Shown piece after piece: positions 11,323 to 23,559 of a stretch of DNA of 64,000 bases (position 1 is the stretch's first letter; every line of letters begins with the position of its first letter). The DNA is from Lanius collurio (lineage: Eukaryota; Chordata; Aves; Passeriformes; Laniidae). The stretch spans positions 30,680,475-30,744,474 of the forward strand of contig JACBWW010000002.1 of assembly GCA_020086605.1 (NCBI GenBank), written 5' to 3'. Position numbers and translations under genes: made by a program. The notes beneath the pieces were generated by a model. That model saw only the letters and a program-made list of their open reading frames with translations. It made no database searches and was not told the DNA's origin.

Positions 11323-12446
11323 GATGCCAATTTCTCCATTATACTTTATCTACTTCAGTAAAACCTTTTACAAGCCTTTGTTATGCATGCCATCTCTATT
11401 TCAAAATGTATGGTGTACATTCATTTGAATAGCATGAAACAAGCAAACCAACACAAAGCACTGGAACAGATGAACTGTGTCAATTTTTATTTCTTGTGCC
11501 TTTTGGCTTCATGCTCACTTTTTGTGGTAACTTGTTTCATGAAGCATTAAATACAAAAGGCTATAAATCCACCTGGACATAATTCAGCCAGAGTTTATGG
11601 TTAGTGAAAACTTTATTTCCAGCATTGCTGCTATGAATTTTTATAATTTCATGGATCTTACTTTATATTTAATATTTATTTGCATGTATTTACTTGTTTT
11701 AAAAAATACCCACAGATTTGAACTGTACAAGATGTCAGATTATCAACTCCCCATAAACATTATGCTGATGTTTATTTTTATTGTTGTGAATAAAGTTTCA
11801 ACTCACAAAATTCCATTGCTTACAGGTGTTTTGAGTATCAGACTACTTCTTACCCTGTAATTAGAATACTTTTTAAGAATGGAAAGATTCAGAGTCTGTG
11901 GTTCTTACAAGGAAACAAAGCTTTGTATGTGCAAGTCTGTGTCCACTGCCAAGAGGCCTTTGACCTTGCTGAGCCTACGTTAATAAAATCCAAAATGCAG
12001 CATGTTTTAAAATCAAAAGGAATCAGTAAGATCAGTGAAAACTCTGAGTGTTTTTTACCAGATTATGACAGAACAAGTGCAAATGACAAAGTTCTGTCTT
12101 TGCCTTAAATAGCAGCATTTGGAATTTTTACAACAGCCCACAACAGAAACTGTGAAAGTGCTGTGGGGAGCCACTGAGAAACGCTTTGCAGCGTTAACAT
12201 ACTGTATGGGCTTTAATCTATTACTCTCTTTACAAGTCTAGTTAAATTCAAAGCATCACTTTCGTTTCTACAACAAATGATGAAATCTGTGGTGAGTAAA
12301 GCCTTAACAAGGTGTTTAACTGTTAAATTAGAAAAGACATAATGGAACAGTATTTGAAAGACCAGTTTGTGACTCTTCTTCTCAACTCTGTCCTCAGAGA
12401 CCTGAGTTCTAGCAGCTTCTCTTCAAAATGATGACTTAATGATTTC
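11323..12446. other. AT-rich non-coding stretch
   Basis: Strongly AT-rich DNA with several AATAAA-like words (near 11788 and 11984). Open frames here (for example 11597-11860) translate to hydrophobic low-complexity peptides without recognisable homology. Nothing else is identified. Confidence 0.6.
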
Positions 12447-12640
12447 ATAGAATCATAAAATTTGTTACGGCTTGAAAAGACCTTTAAGATCATCAAGTCC
12501 AACTGTCTGTATAGCATCACCACCATGTTCAACACTAAAATATGTTCTCAAGTGCCACATCCATGTGCTTTTTACATCCTTTTAGCAGTGGTGACTACCA
12601 CTTTGCTGGGCAGGTCTGGCTCAATGCAATGATGTACCTA
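12447..12640 (-). mobile_element. CR1 LINE 3' end
   Basis: On the + strand it starts with 'catagaatcataaaatttg', the reverse complement of the CR1 octamer tail. It continues with 'gaaaagacctttaagatcat', 'caagtccaactgt' and 'gcagtggtgactaccacttt', the known order of a neoavian CR1 subfamily read backwards. It is 5' truncated and moderately diverged. Confidence 0.88.
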
Positions 12641-12823
12641 TTAAAAAAAGCAGATCATACAAGTACACCTGCTACGAATGTCTTTTGTGTCTTACAAATT
12701 GTGAAAACTGTAATATGAAACAAAATTATAATGGGACGTTTGGGTTAGATTAAAGACACCCCTGCATCCCCAAGCAGCAGCCTATTTTACGTATATGGCT
12801 ATTGCTTCATGTCTCTTCTTCAG

Positions 12824-13000
12824 AACGAGGGTCCCAGCCGGTGCAGGGGAGAGCAGCAGAGGGCCTTTCTACTGCAGGTGTCAGACACCAGCCGTTCCGT
12901 CACCTGTGGCAAAGCTCTCGGCAGCTCCAGCTGACACGCTGGCAGCCGCAGCTGTGACAAGTCCGGGCCTCCCGGGGCCGCTCCACAGCGGCCGAAACAG
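12824..13000. promoter_or_regulatory. CpG-rich shoulder of an interrupted CpG island
   Basis: CpG density rises abruptly from about 12824 to the edge of the assembly gap (ccgttccgtcacc, ctcggcag, cacgctggcagccgc, gtccgggcctcccggggccg). The sequence on the far side of the gap is CpG-poor. This pattern fits a CpG island promoter, or a GC-rich tandem repeat, whose core was not assembled. Open frames across it consist partly of undetermined bases and have no meaning. Confidence 0.45.
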
Positions 13001-13310
13001 NNNNNNNNNNNNNNNNNNNNNNNNNNNNNNNNNNNNNNNNNNNNNNNNNNNNNNNNNNNNNNNNNNNNNNNNNNNNNNNNNNNNNNNNNNNNNNNNNNNN
13101 NNNNNNNNNNNNNNNNNNNNNNNNNNNNNNNNNNNNNNNNNNNNNNNNNNNNNNNNNNNNNNNNNNNNNNNNNNNNNNNNNNNNNNNNNNNNNNNNNNNN
13201 NNNNNNNNNNNNNNNNNNNNNNNNNNNNNNNNNNNNNNNNNNNNNNNNNNNNNNNNNNNNNNNNNNNNNNNNNNNNNNNNNNNNNNNNNNNNNNNNNNNN
13301 NNNNNNNNNN
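13001..13310. other. Assembly gap (310 undetermined bases)
   Basis: All bases are N. The left flank is GC-rich, which commonly causes gaps in bird assemblies, so the missing DNA is probably GC-rich too. The true length may differ from 310. Confidence 0.99.
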
Positions 13311-14749
13311 GATTCTGTCTCTTAGCCTCAGGAGCAAAATATCTATCACTCTCCAGCAGTAAGAGTCAGCAATGAGCCATCATTTCATCCTGCAGTGCTG
13401 TTTCCAGTTACTTATCGCCTTCTCAGAAGTGACCTTTGGGGCTGAATGTCTCATGCATGTGTCAGCTCAGAAGTGAATATGAGAAGTCTAATAAAAATCA
13501 ATTTGGGTGTTCTTACGTTATCTTAATGTGGAAAAAATTGTTTTTTCCCAGCTAAATAATTTTTCCAATGCCTATTTTATGCTTGGTTACAAAATGACTT
13601 TCTTTTAACCTTCCAACTTTGCAGAGAGTGCCGCAATGAATAACATTTTTCTCTTTATTTGTGGAAATTTGATTTTGAAATAACAGTCAAAAATGTTTTA
13701 AGATAGCCTGCGTGGGACATTATTTTATTCTGATTTTTTTTCTTGTTGTTGTTCTACTGTTCATGGAAACAGCTCCTTTTTCTGTAGACTTCATTAGTCA
13801 AACTAATAGTTAGTTATGTGTGACTAATATGTAAAATATCACCTTTGCAAGCTCCACTCAGTGATTCCCATTGTCAGATTTTAATCAAGATTTTCCGGGT
13901 TTAGTATGTGTTTGCAATTATGCATCCAAATAGCTATTTTTAGCTATTTTATAGGGCTACCTATATTGCCATGTATTGTTAGGAAACACACAGAAGAGTG
14001 CCATGAATCATGCTTTGGAAGCTTAAGAGCACTCCAGTAACTTCATCTATAAGTGAGTGTTACACTGCAGATAAATCCCTAAACAAATTTGTATCCATAA
14101 CGTCTTAAATTACTTAAATATATTCTGTTTAAAACAAATAGTTTTTGTATAGACATTTCATTTTGTTTGTTTGTTTAACAAACCATATGAACAATTTGTT
14201 CCCTACTCCAGTGCCTACAAAAGCTCTTGGCAGTTCACCAAGCTTAATCTTTGGATCCTCAGCCTGTGGTTGGGAGGGCAGAGGGGACATGGAGAGGCTG
14301 AAGAACACTTGTATGGGACTTGAATCACTTCATGCCTTTCTCTATCTATGAGGAAAAAAAAGAGTGTAGTGGGTTTGTAGGTGGGAGACTACGAGTCAAG
14401 TCTTTGTCCCCTTGTGCCACAGCCAATGATTAATCAAAAATGTTGGGTGCTATGGATAGATCTCTAAAGCTGCATTCTTTATAAAGGAAGCTCTGGAACT
14501 GCCCATTGACTTTTAGGAGGCAGCATTAAGATCACCTTAAAAACTTTTTTTTTTTTTTAAACTCATTTCTTACTAAATCATAATACAAAGCAGCTCACAT
14601 GCGTATTTCTCTCTGCCAAGAAGAAAACCTTTGTTCTTTATAAATTTCCACTTCAGCAATTTTGAAACCTTTTCCTCTATCCCAGCAATCAACTTTTTGT
14701 TATATTTTAATATTTATGACAGAGAAGAATCATTATATTCTGTTCTCAG
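13311..14749. other. Non-coding stretch after the gap
   Basis: AT-rich DNA with a short (TTTG)n run near 14161-14177 and no recognisable repeat family, exon or RNA gene. Confidence 0.6.
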
Positions 14750-14877
14750 CCAAGTATCATCAGCTTAAGGAACTAAGGTTCCAAGCCATTAGGAACTTTG
14801 TCTATGGCACTCTATCAGCAAGTGAACTGAAGGAGGTGAAAGAATTGACAGAAGAAAGCTGTCAAAGCCATGCCTAG
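14750..14877 (+). CDS. Possible unidentified terminal exon
   Basis: A good acceptor (tattctgttctcag) is followed by an open frame of 41 complete codons ending in TAG at 14875-14877. The predicted peptide starts AKYHQLKELRF and continues with an acidic, amphipathic stretch (GTLSASELKEVKELTEES). It looks more protein-like than the surrounding chance frames, with no low complexity. I do not recognise the family, and it does not resemble the SAYSD1, KCNK5 or KIF6 proteins expected nearby. If real, it would be the last exon of a + strand gene that could start at the CpG-rich gap 1.5 kb upstream. A chance frame is equally possible. Confidence 0.22.
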
Positions 14878-17800
14878 AGTACAGTTGATTTTATATTTTT
14901 GGGGTGGTGACTGCAGAGTTTTTTCTAATTAATTTTCAAATATGTCCACTCTTTCATGCCCCTTAAGGAAGGAAGAGAAGCGAAAACTAATTAGATGAAG
15001 TATTTTTACATGACAGACGGCATTAGAAATATTTGTGGCAAAATACCCACCCAGCTGAGTAAACCTAAGCATTGATAGCAACATTCAGGTCCTGTGGCAC
15101 CCTTTGCATGTACCTGGCCTGTCACCTGGTCTTGGTGTCAGCCACCTCCTTGCTCAATAGCAGAGGCTTGTGCCTTGCCCAGTGGTTTGGAGTGTTGTTG
15201 CTTGCTGCCTTCAGCTGCAGATACCTGCTCAAGTGTGCCAGCTTTTTCAGATATCAACAGTAATCAAGTCACATTAATTCTCTTGATGGATTAATCTAAT
15301 TCATTGTCAGGAGCTCTCTCCTTCATGAGATAAGCGTTCACACTCACACTGACTTGCTAAGTGCCATAAATGCAGACAGAAGGGCAACCCATTATTAGTA
15401 TAATGACCAAGCTTAATTAGTTCAATGGAGCTGAGGGAGCATTAGCTCTAGTTGTTGAGGTCTTGCAGAACATCTATAAAATAGATTGAAGTGCACAGAT
15501 TCATATTTGTCTAATTCCATAGAGAGTTTTCTGCATATCCATTTACTAATCAGTTCTAAACTACAGAGAAGAGCTGCTTCCTTTCTTCAAAATGGTCATT
15601 AATTTTCCTTCCTAAAATAGCAGCATCAGGGTACTTTGCCATTAGACATAAAGAAATTTTTTTCTGTCTTTTTATTGAACTCGTTTAGCTTCTGAATTGC
15701 AAATTTTCATGTCTGGATAGTTTTGAAACGTGTGCATTTGTATATTCAGCAGTGCATGCTAAAAGGTTCTGAGACAATAGGGCTTATGTATCTGCTTTAT
15801 ATGCTGAAGGTCTCTATATTGAAACATATTTAAAATTGGACAAAGCAGAGTTATTTATATTTCTGTCACAACTCTGAAATGTTCCTCATCATTTCATGAG
15901 AAACTTCCATTTGAGGGAAAACAGAGAAAAAAATCCCTCACTAGTTCAATGTGAGCCGTAAATGTCAGATATTTAGTGAAATCATTGTAACAGAAAAGCG
16001 AGATGAACTATTTTACTGCTTTTGGAAGATAACACCCAGTGAGCACTCTAGATGGGATTGTTTTGCCATGTTCATAACTTTGATCTGAGTCCAAAATCAA
16101 AGTTTTGAAAATTGTTTTAAAACATCAGAAGTTCAGAATACTGCTTTTTGACTTCTGTCATATAGCTAGGGTGGGAAAAATGGTATTTGCCACTTGATAT
16201 TCCTCATAACTTAAGTGAAAAGAAGCCTGGTTTGGCTTTCCTGTCTGTCAACATTATGTTGGGTTTAATCAATCTTCTCTTCAAATATATTTTTGGAAAA
16301 AAAACCTTTGTAATTTAATTGTCTAAGTACTTTTGTCAAGTTGGAAGTACAGCTCTGTGGGCTTGGAGTGAATATTTTCTGTTCTAGGTTTGTATACACT
16401 TAGACACAACAGTCCATACCTGGATGCTGTAATGGCATTTCCCCAGACAGGAAAAATAAATTAAAAGAATGTCAGACAAGATCTTAAAACCAAATATAGA
16501 TCTGAGTTCTGGTTCCGTCCACATCTATTTCCTTTAATCTATTGCAGTTTAAAATACAGAAAATTCTAGATGGGCTACATTACCCCTTACACACATACAC
16601 ACTCAGTCTTCAGAAACCTTTTGTTGAGAGTGCACTTTAAACTTTAATACTCACACTGTCTGACAGTTTTACACACCCACTTCCACAAAAACACAAGAGA
16701 CAGAAGAACACTGATGGATTTAATTTTTAAAGGAGCAGAATGCCCAGACAGGTGTTGCAGCAACCTTTTCTCATGCCTTCAAGCCTCTGCCCTATATGAT
16801 AGGACAGACCATCATCCAGAAGCGCTGCTGTATCATTGTAGTTTTCAGAGTGCATTCCAGCCAGCTGGTTGGAACCTCTGGCTCTTGCTGATAAATATAA
16901 TTTCCCTATAAACGGTTCAGATTGGAGTGAGATTTCAACTGTGCCCCTGAGATAGGTATACCACATGTAAGGGCTTGGAGCCATTTCTGAATTACCACAA
17001 ATTATTCAGCAGACTACAAGATGAAAGAGGGAGATATCATGGCATTCCTCTTCCTCCTGGGGTCTAAATGAAAGAAATGATTTTATCTGGAATAAAATAG
17101 TTATTGTGTATATCTCCACATAATCTATAGAACAGAAGTTCAAACATTTATTTCATTTCATCTGGCAAGCTCTTGGATTGTATGGAAATATTATCAGTTT
17201 ACTCTTTTGGGCAATTTCTCCTCCTCATTATCTCCTTTTAGCCCCAGTACCTCCACTGGATTTTGGAATATTTATGATGTTTATCATCAGGAGTGAAGCT
17301 GTTCAGTCAGATCACAGCTGATGGATGACACACTTTAGGGATAAGGCCTTCCCTAATTTTTTAAATGACAGGAATAAACTGGGCAGTCCACCAAGAGAAT
17401 GAGCCTTTCAGCATGACTTAGGAAAACGCTTTTCCTAATTGACATTTCAACGTATGATACACCACTTGCTTCTTTCCAAACTGATACAGAATAGTAAAAA
17501 TAACTAATTGTCATTTGCAACAGAAGTTTTGAGCTCCAAGCTGCCTTCAGTAATACTCAAAGGTTGTGTTGGGGCTTACCACTGAGAGTTAGTGGATGCA
17601 CACACAAATAAAAAATGGGTGCACTGGTAATGAACTTAATCCCTAAATTCATCTTCCAGTTATGGAAAGAATTTTTATGGGTTTGAGAATCCTGAGAGAA
17701 AAGCAGGAGTAGTAAGCTTTATATCCCACCCATGTAATAAGTCAAGGCCGGGGCATCATCAGATTCACCTGTGAAAAACATGGTGTTCATGGAGGAAATG

Positions 17801-20800
17801 GTCCTGCTGTGATACATCATACCAAGTGTGGGCATCACCGTGAGTACAAAATTCCCCAAGCACTCATTCATTTTCTAGTGGAAGTGGTGATTATTTTTTA
17901 ATGCTCTGTGCTGAATCCAGAGCTATCAGATATCTTTGCCATGTACCAGAGCAATTTACCACCCCGAGGGACGAGTGGTTTGAGAATCCCTAATTAATTT
18001 CATAGAAAATTGGGCATGATGATGCTCTGCTCAGTTGGTATGGCAGCACTTCTGTAGACACACCAAGAACAAAGGGTGCCTTATCCCTAGAGCAAAGATT
18101 TTGTGCATGGCTGTCTTGGATTGCAATTATGCAATCTAAATTCCACAGTCCCTCACCCCTGTTTAGGTGACTGTACCTGCACAATTTATGTCTCATCTAA
18201 TAACTGTAATTTTGAATTGTGTCAGAGTCCAGACTGCAACTGATCTGTGTGTAAAGGTCAAATTAAATTTCAGTTCTGCTCTAGGTGATTATGTGCTATT
18301 TTGGATCTTACCCCCCAAATGATGACTTTTAATTTATTAAGAAAATACCAAAAAAATTGAAAACACGGGAGCTCAAATGGATACAAGCAGTGTGAAAAGT
18401 ACAATAGTGGTTCAGAACTCTTTCATAATCAGAGTTCCTTGCTTTTTAAGTTAAACTTTAAAGGGTATAATTCACAGAGAGAGTATTTTTCATTCCAGTA
18501 TTTGTTCTAATAAATGAAATAAAGATCTGGAAGAAATACCTGTATAAAAAAATGTGAAGAGAAGAAAGATATAAGAAAGTCTTGAATCCACAAGAGACTT
18601 GCATACATACAGCTTTTGCTAACTGCTGGAAGCTATTAAAAGGAAACTTGCTCTATTGGAACAGATTAATAAATCTTTGATTTAAATGCACTGCCAGCCC
18701 TGACTTGCAAAAAACTCACAAGTTCAATACTCCAGAATTCAATACATAAAGCCTACCTCTGACATCCTCAAAAAGTGGAAAATCCTTAGTCTTCCACTAG
18801 TTACCACTTTGTCTTGAAGTTACTTTCCTGGCTTGGGTCTGACTGTGAGACCTGGAAAAACACATATTAAGAACCACATCAAGCAGAGACTCAGCAACAG
18901 CCTCCTCTTATTAGAAACCAAGATACAATACCCCAGATACTGGGTGTAAAGCCCAGTAGGTGAGTCTAGAGGAACACAGGTAGGAGATAAGAACACGGGA
19001 ACTCATGCGAGAATAGCAGAGGTGAGGCTGGAGACACTCTGGTGGGTCTCAAACAGAGACACCAAACCAGATCCTCGGTTTTCCTGAAATTATGTGACTC
19101 TGTGTTCACAAATCCAAACCTGACCTCACTGAAGTCGGTGAGGACTTTGCCAGGACTACACTGGGGTTGGGATTATATCTCCTGATGGACCAAACTGAGC
19201 TCATACCTTGCTCTCTGCTTCATGAGACCTGTGGGCCTCATACAAAAGATCTTTCTGTTACTTCCCTTAAAAATAAACTGACACAACAACAAAAACTTTG
19301 CAACTTTTTTTTTTTTAACCATAACAAGCCTAGCCAATTTATTTATTATACTGTAAGCATGCCTCACCAATCTTGTACCTTATGCCTTCTAAAATAATAT
19401 AAATTTCATGAGAAGGTCAATTAATACCTAAGCAAGATTAGCTTCTTATATATTAGATTGTAAAGACAACCTGGAACGGAGCTGGGTCTCTGAATTTATA
19501 GCATGTAAAGCTCAGAACTGGTTCTGACTGTTCCAGCACAATAAGAGAATGTAGAGTGTTCATCCTGCCTCTGGTAGCTTTAGAAACCATAAACTGTGTT
19601 TTGGCATTTTTGGGCTGACCCTGAGGGACACTCAGCATTGCAGCAAGTTCAGTCCGTAACCTTCTGTTTGGGGTTCTCTCTGCAGTCAGACTTGATCTGA
19701 GTTTCAGTATTTCTCCTGATTGTGGCCTCCCAGGCCATGATCTGAGCAACCAAGCTATGAAAGGAAGGGGAAAAAAAACAAACCCAAGAAACCCATGCTT
19801 TGTGTGTACTGGCTAAGTAGAGATTTCAGATGGCAGAGAAGACCATTTCTAGATAATTTCTTTATCTTGGAGGGCAGGAAAGGATGCAGTAAATTCTTTT
19901 GTGAGCTCTTCCAAAGGATGACTAAGTGGCTTTCATAGGCAGGACATTGCAAACATTTGACAATATTATCCTATCATTTCTGTTTGAGCAGTCCAGTAAT
20001 GACAACAATATGTAGCAGATAAGGTATGAGTTAATGAGGGAGAAATATTTACAGATTAAAAGGTACAACATTTATGTTTCTAAAGAAGACATAAACAGCA
20101 GCAAAAAAAAAAAATCTACATTGTTGTTTTTTTACAATCAAAGTACTGTGGCAGAGCCTTCACATTTTGAAGTTGAATTCTGGCCTTAATTCTAATACCA
20201 GTGTATATTTTATTCCTCTTTTCATGGTCTCTAACTCCCTTCTGGAAAAATTCCACTGAATTTCAAAATCTGGTGTTTGGGGGATTTTTTAAGATTTCTC
20301 AGAGTATCAACTCAGGGGGCAAGAGAGCTGTAGATTCACTCATGACGCCATGAGCCAAAGGAGAAATGACAGCACCCTCTGCTGTCATTTTAGATGATTA
20401 CCTTAAAGATTTTTCTGTTAATCTCATTGGTTTCATCTTACCTGGGAAAAAGCTGACAGAATCTTTGGTTCATAATTTTTATTTCAAGTTAGGAAGATTT
20501 ATTTCTGTTTTGTTCCTTTGTAAATGACTGTTATATTCTGCAATTCAGACTAGTTTGTCTTTTGGGATCTAAAAGGAATGGAAATTTTAAATCTGTTACT
20601 TCTGCTTATGTGAGATAAGATTCACCTTTCAAAATATACCTTTTCTTTCAATAAACATAGTTTTTATCACATGCACACTGAATTCCAACATATGTTTTCT
20701 AAAACTCACTCTCTGAGTGATGAGCCAAAGAGCCAAACAGGTTTAATCTTCACTTCTTTAATTCATACATCTGACACTGGGGAGCTGCACAATTGGGATT

Positions 20801-22345
20801 ACATCTCCCTTTTCCCTGCTGCAGACACAGGCAATTCTGACACTGAGCTCCCAAGGATGTAGCTGTGGGTTGACTACAGAGGCCTGAAGGGATTTATTTC
20901 CATGATTAGAGGCTGAGATGCAATTTGAATTACATTAAATGAATACATACTCCCTCTCTCTCTAATTCCTGCTTCCCTTCTGTGATAGACATCTGGTTTT
21001 GATTCTGAGTTAAATAAGTTCTAAAATAAATGTAAATTCTCAGGAACATTTTTTATGTTATTTATGGAAGTCAACTTATTTCCTGTAGACCTGATCTGAT
21101 AGTTCTTTTTAATTCCTTCACACGCATGAAGAGAATGAAATATATTGGGTTTATAGTATTGTGATTTACACAAAAGCATGTGTGTCTCCAGGCTGTGGGA
21201 GACTGGGCCAATGGACCTCTGGACCAATTCAAAGAAAATCCTTTACTTTTAAACTTCATGTGAGGTAACAAGCCAAAAATAGATTAAGTCTTCCTTTATA
21301 TAAAAGGTCTGTTTCATTAAATGGATTTCAGAGTTCAGTTTCAGGTTTTCCAGCTACTGCTTTTTCTTTTCAGAGGAAATTTAGTAAGTATTCTGTCCTC
21401 TTTCTTTAATATCAGCCTTTTAGATTGAAGTGCTAGGAAAGATTCTGTATTCATTAAAAGAAGCAGTTCTGCTGACCATGGTTTTAAAACACTGGGTGCT
21501 AGTACTCATTCATGTTCTTGAACAAAAGTGATTTTCAGGAGAGGAATGCAATGTAAATACAGATAGTGTACATGAAATACTAGGATTTTTACTGGGAGAA
21601 CATAATTATCCTAGTATTGCTTTTGCTCCATGTCATCTCCCAGATTTGTTAACATGCAATAAACCAACAAAACAAATGGGGGATCAACAGGACAGAACTG
21701 ACCAGGTTCTCAGTAGGCATCAGCTGGTACCTAAAAATCACTAGCACTTCATACACATACATGCTTTAGCAAGTATTCCTCACGGAATATACAGGCCTAC
21801 TGCTAAGTCTCATATGGTTGGCTGAGTCCAGTGTCTGTGTTTACTTCTGGGAAAAAATCCTAGGGGTTTCAACAGAATGGCTTCTGCACTGCAGTTATAT
21901 TTTCTGTGCATCACTACCTGTAGGCTTGACAGCCAAATGAACTGTGCCTTATCTCCAGACCTATCACAATCTGGGTCTGGTTTTAGTTGCCATATTACCA
22001 TCTCAGCCTCACTTCACAAGCGAGTGAAGTTCGTTTTCCTGTTGCTCCTATGTTTTCTTTTTCTCCAGTCTTGGCTGATTGAAGAAAAATTAAATCCACG
22101 TTCCCTGGCCACAGCCTTGGTCCTCCCATCCCCTCCTCAGGGTTTAGCGAGGCCATAAGGCTTCCAAGGCCACTTCCACCTGACCGTGCTTAGGTGCTTC
22201 GTTATGGCTGTGTCTGTCAATGCAGGGTCAGGGCCCTGGAGCAGCAAATAGAAATCGGGGGAAATTTCTGTTCGCAGTTCTCCACGTTCTTTCCCTCTTC
22301 CTGCCATCCATCTCTGTGCGAGCCTGTGTTCTCAGGCTCTTCATG
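14878..22345. other. Intergenic stretch without recognised genes
   Basis: About 7.5 kb of AT-rich single-copy-looking DNA. The open frames are short and unrelated to known proteins. The only structure I can single out is the hairpin at 20364-20390. Confidence 0.6.
20364..20390. repeat. Perfect inverted repeat, 11-bp arms
   Basis: Arms aaatgacagca and tgctgtcattt enclose the five-base loop ccctc. Such a structure could form a small hairpin in RNA or DNA. The function is unknown, and it may be chance. Confidence 0.6.
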
Positions 22346-22360
22346 CCCACTAGGTGGTAG
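22346..22360 (+). promoter_or_regulatory. CTCF-like motif, forward
   Basis: CCCACTAGGTGGTAG differs at only two positions from the core CTCF form CCACTAGGGGGCAG. It sits at the edge of a CpG-enriched patch, which is typical for occupied sites. This is a motif match only. Confidence 0.35.
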
Positions 22361-22545
22361 CAAAAAGGCGTTGTTGGGAGCGGAGGGATTTGCCGGGCTC
22401 CTGCAAACCGGGAATCTGCAGGGCAGAGCCGGAGTCAGGGCTGCTGCTGGTGCTGGGCGGGTGCGGGAAAACCAAGGGGACCTTCTGTTGCACACATCCG
22501 AAACTACGAGCTTGCTAAAGAGTAAATCCTTCTCGAGCTTTGGGA
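22361..22545. promoter_or_regulatory. Moderately CpG-enriched patch
   Basis: Contains ggcgttg, gagcggagg, ttgccgggc, accggga, gccggag and ggcgggtgcggg in under 200 bp, set in AT-rich DNA. It may be a regulatory element or an old GC-rich repeat. The overlapping frames at 22194-22553 are not recognisable proteins. Confidence 0.3.
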
Positions 22546-23221
22546 AGATGTAAGGAAGGCAAGTTGCTTTGTTGAAACCACAAAATGGGTATTAGGGAGT
22601 TCTGGGGGATTTTTTCCTTGAACACACTCCCAAAACCTGCAAAGGAGTGTCCCGGTGCGTTGCTGTACCCCACACACGTTGTCAAATGTGTGGAGGTTTC
22701 CATGTTCAGCTCATTTCTTCAGGATATGATACATATAGTAAAGGCATCCCGAGGGAAAGTGCTAGTGGTCAAAGAGGGGAGCAAGGTAAAGGCAGTTCAT
22801 GTCATGCTGATGACATTATTCCTTCGTTTAAAAATACCTACATGTAATAAATTAACTGAGCTACCTGTTGGGATGAAGATTCAGGTAGAAGCTTGAATAC
22901 CCAAACATGGATCTCTTTCTGGTCCACATCTGTAACATGACTAACACTAAAGCTTAGTTTAAAAATATTAAACTTCTGATCTTGTAGAAGTTTTCCTTTT
23001 CTATATAGGGACAAACTCGGTATTTTTTAAATGGAAGATGAGATTATTTTTGGTGAAAATAAAAAGAGCAAAAGAAATTACTTAAAACAATTGAAGCATT
23101 TACATAGGAAAGAAAAGAAAATAAACAAAGAAAAATCTCTCATTCAAATCATAACTCTGCTTGATTCAAGGCAAGCCTTGATTTCAATGGGCGGCTTTAC
23201 CAGAACAATTTTTCTCTCTTT

Positions 23222-23559
23222 TTAGGGTTAGGGTTGGGTTAGAGTTAGGGTTGGGTTAGGGATAGGATTAGGGTTTGGTTTAGGGTTAGGGACCTCTATG
23301 TTATGGTTAGGATTAGGGTTAGATTTATGTTTAGGGTTATGTTAGTTTTAGGGTTAGGATTATGGCTGTGTTAGGGGTAGGATTAACGTTAGGGGTAGGG
23401 ACAAGGTTAGGGTTTGTGGTAGCGGATATCGGTAGTGTGGGGTTTGGTTTACAGTTAGTGTTACTTTTGGTGTTTAGTGTTAGGGTTAGGGTTGATTTAA
23501 ATTTGAATTTAGGTTTAGGCTTGGGTTAAAGTTTGGATTAGAGTTAGATTTAGGATTAA
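23222..23559 (+). repeat. Degenerate interstitial telomere-like repeat
   Basis: About 340 bp are made of TTAGGG and one- or two-base variants (TTGGG, TTAGGA, TTTAGGG, TTAGAG, TTATGG), with around fifteen perfect TTAGGG units on the + strand. It begins abruptly at tttttagggttaggg. The motif acctctaYNttat occurs inside (23292-23304) and again at the right border (23562-23574), 270 bp apart. The degree of decay indicates an old insertion or an old chromosome-end relic, not an assembled chromosome end. Confidence 0.93.

Noticed and set aside
12795..13349. Long open frames of 176 and 149 codons on both strands
   Set aside because: Most of their codons are undetermined bases in the assembly gap.
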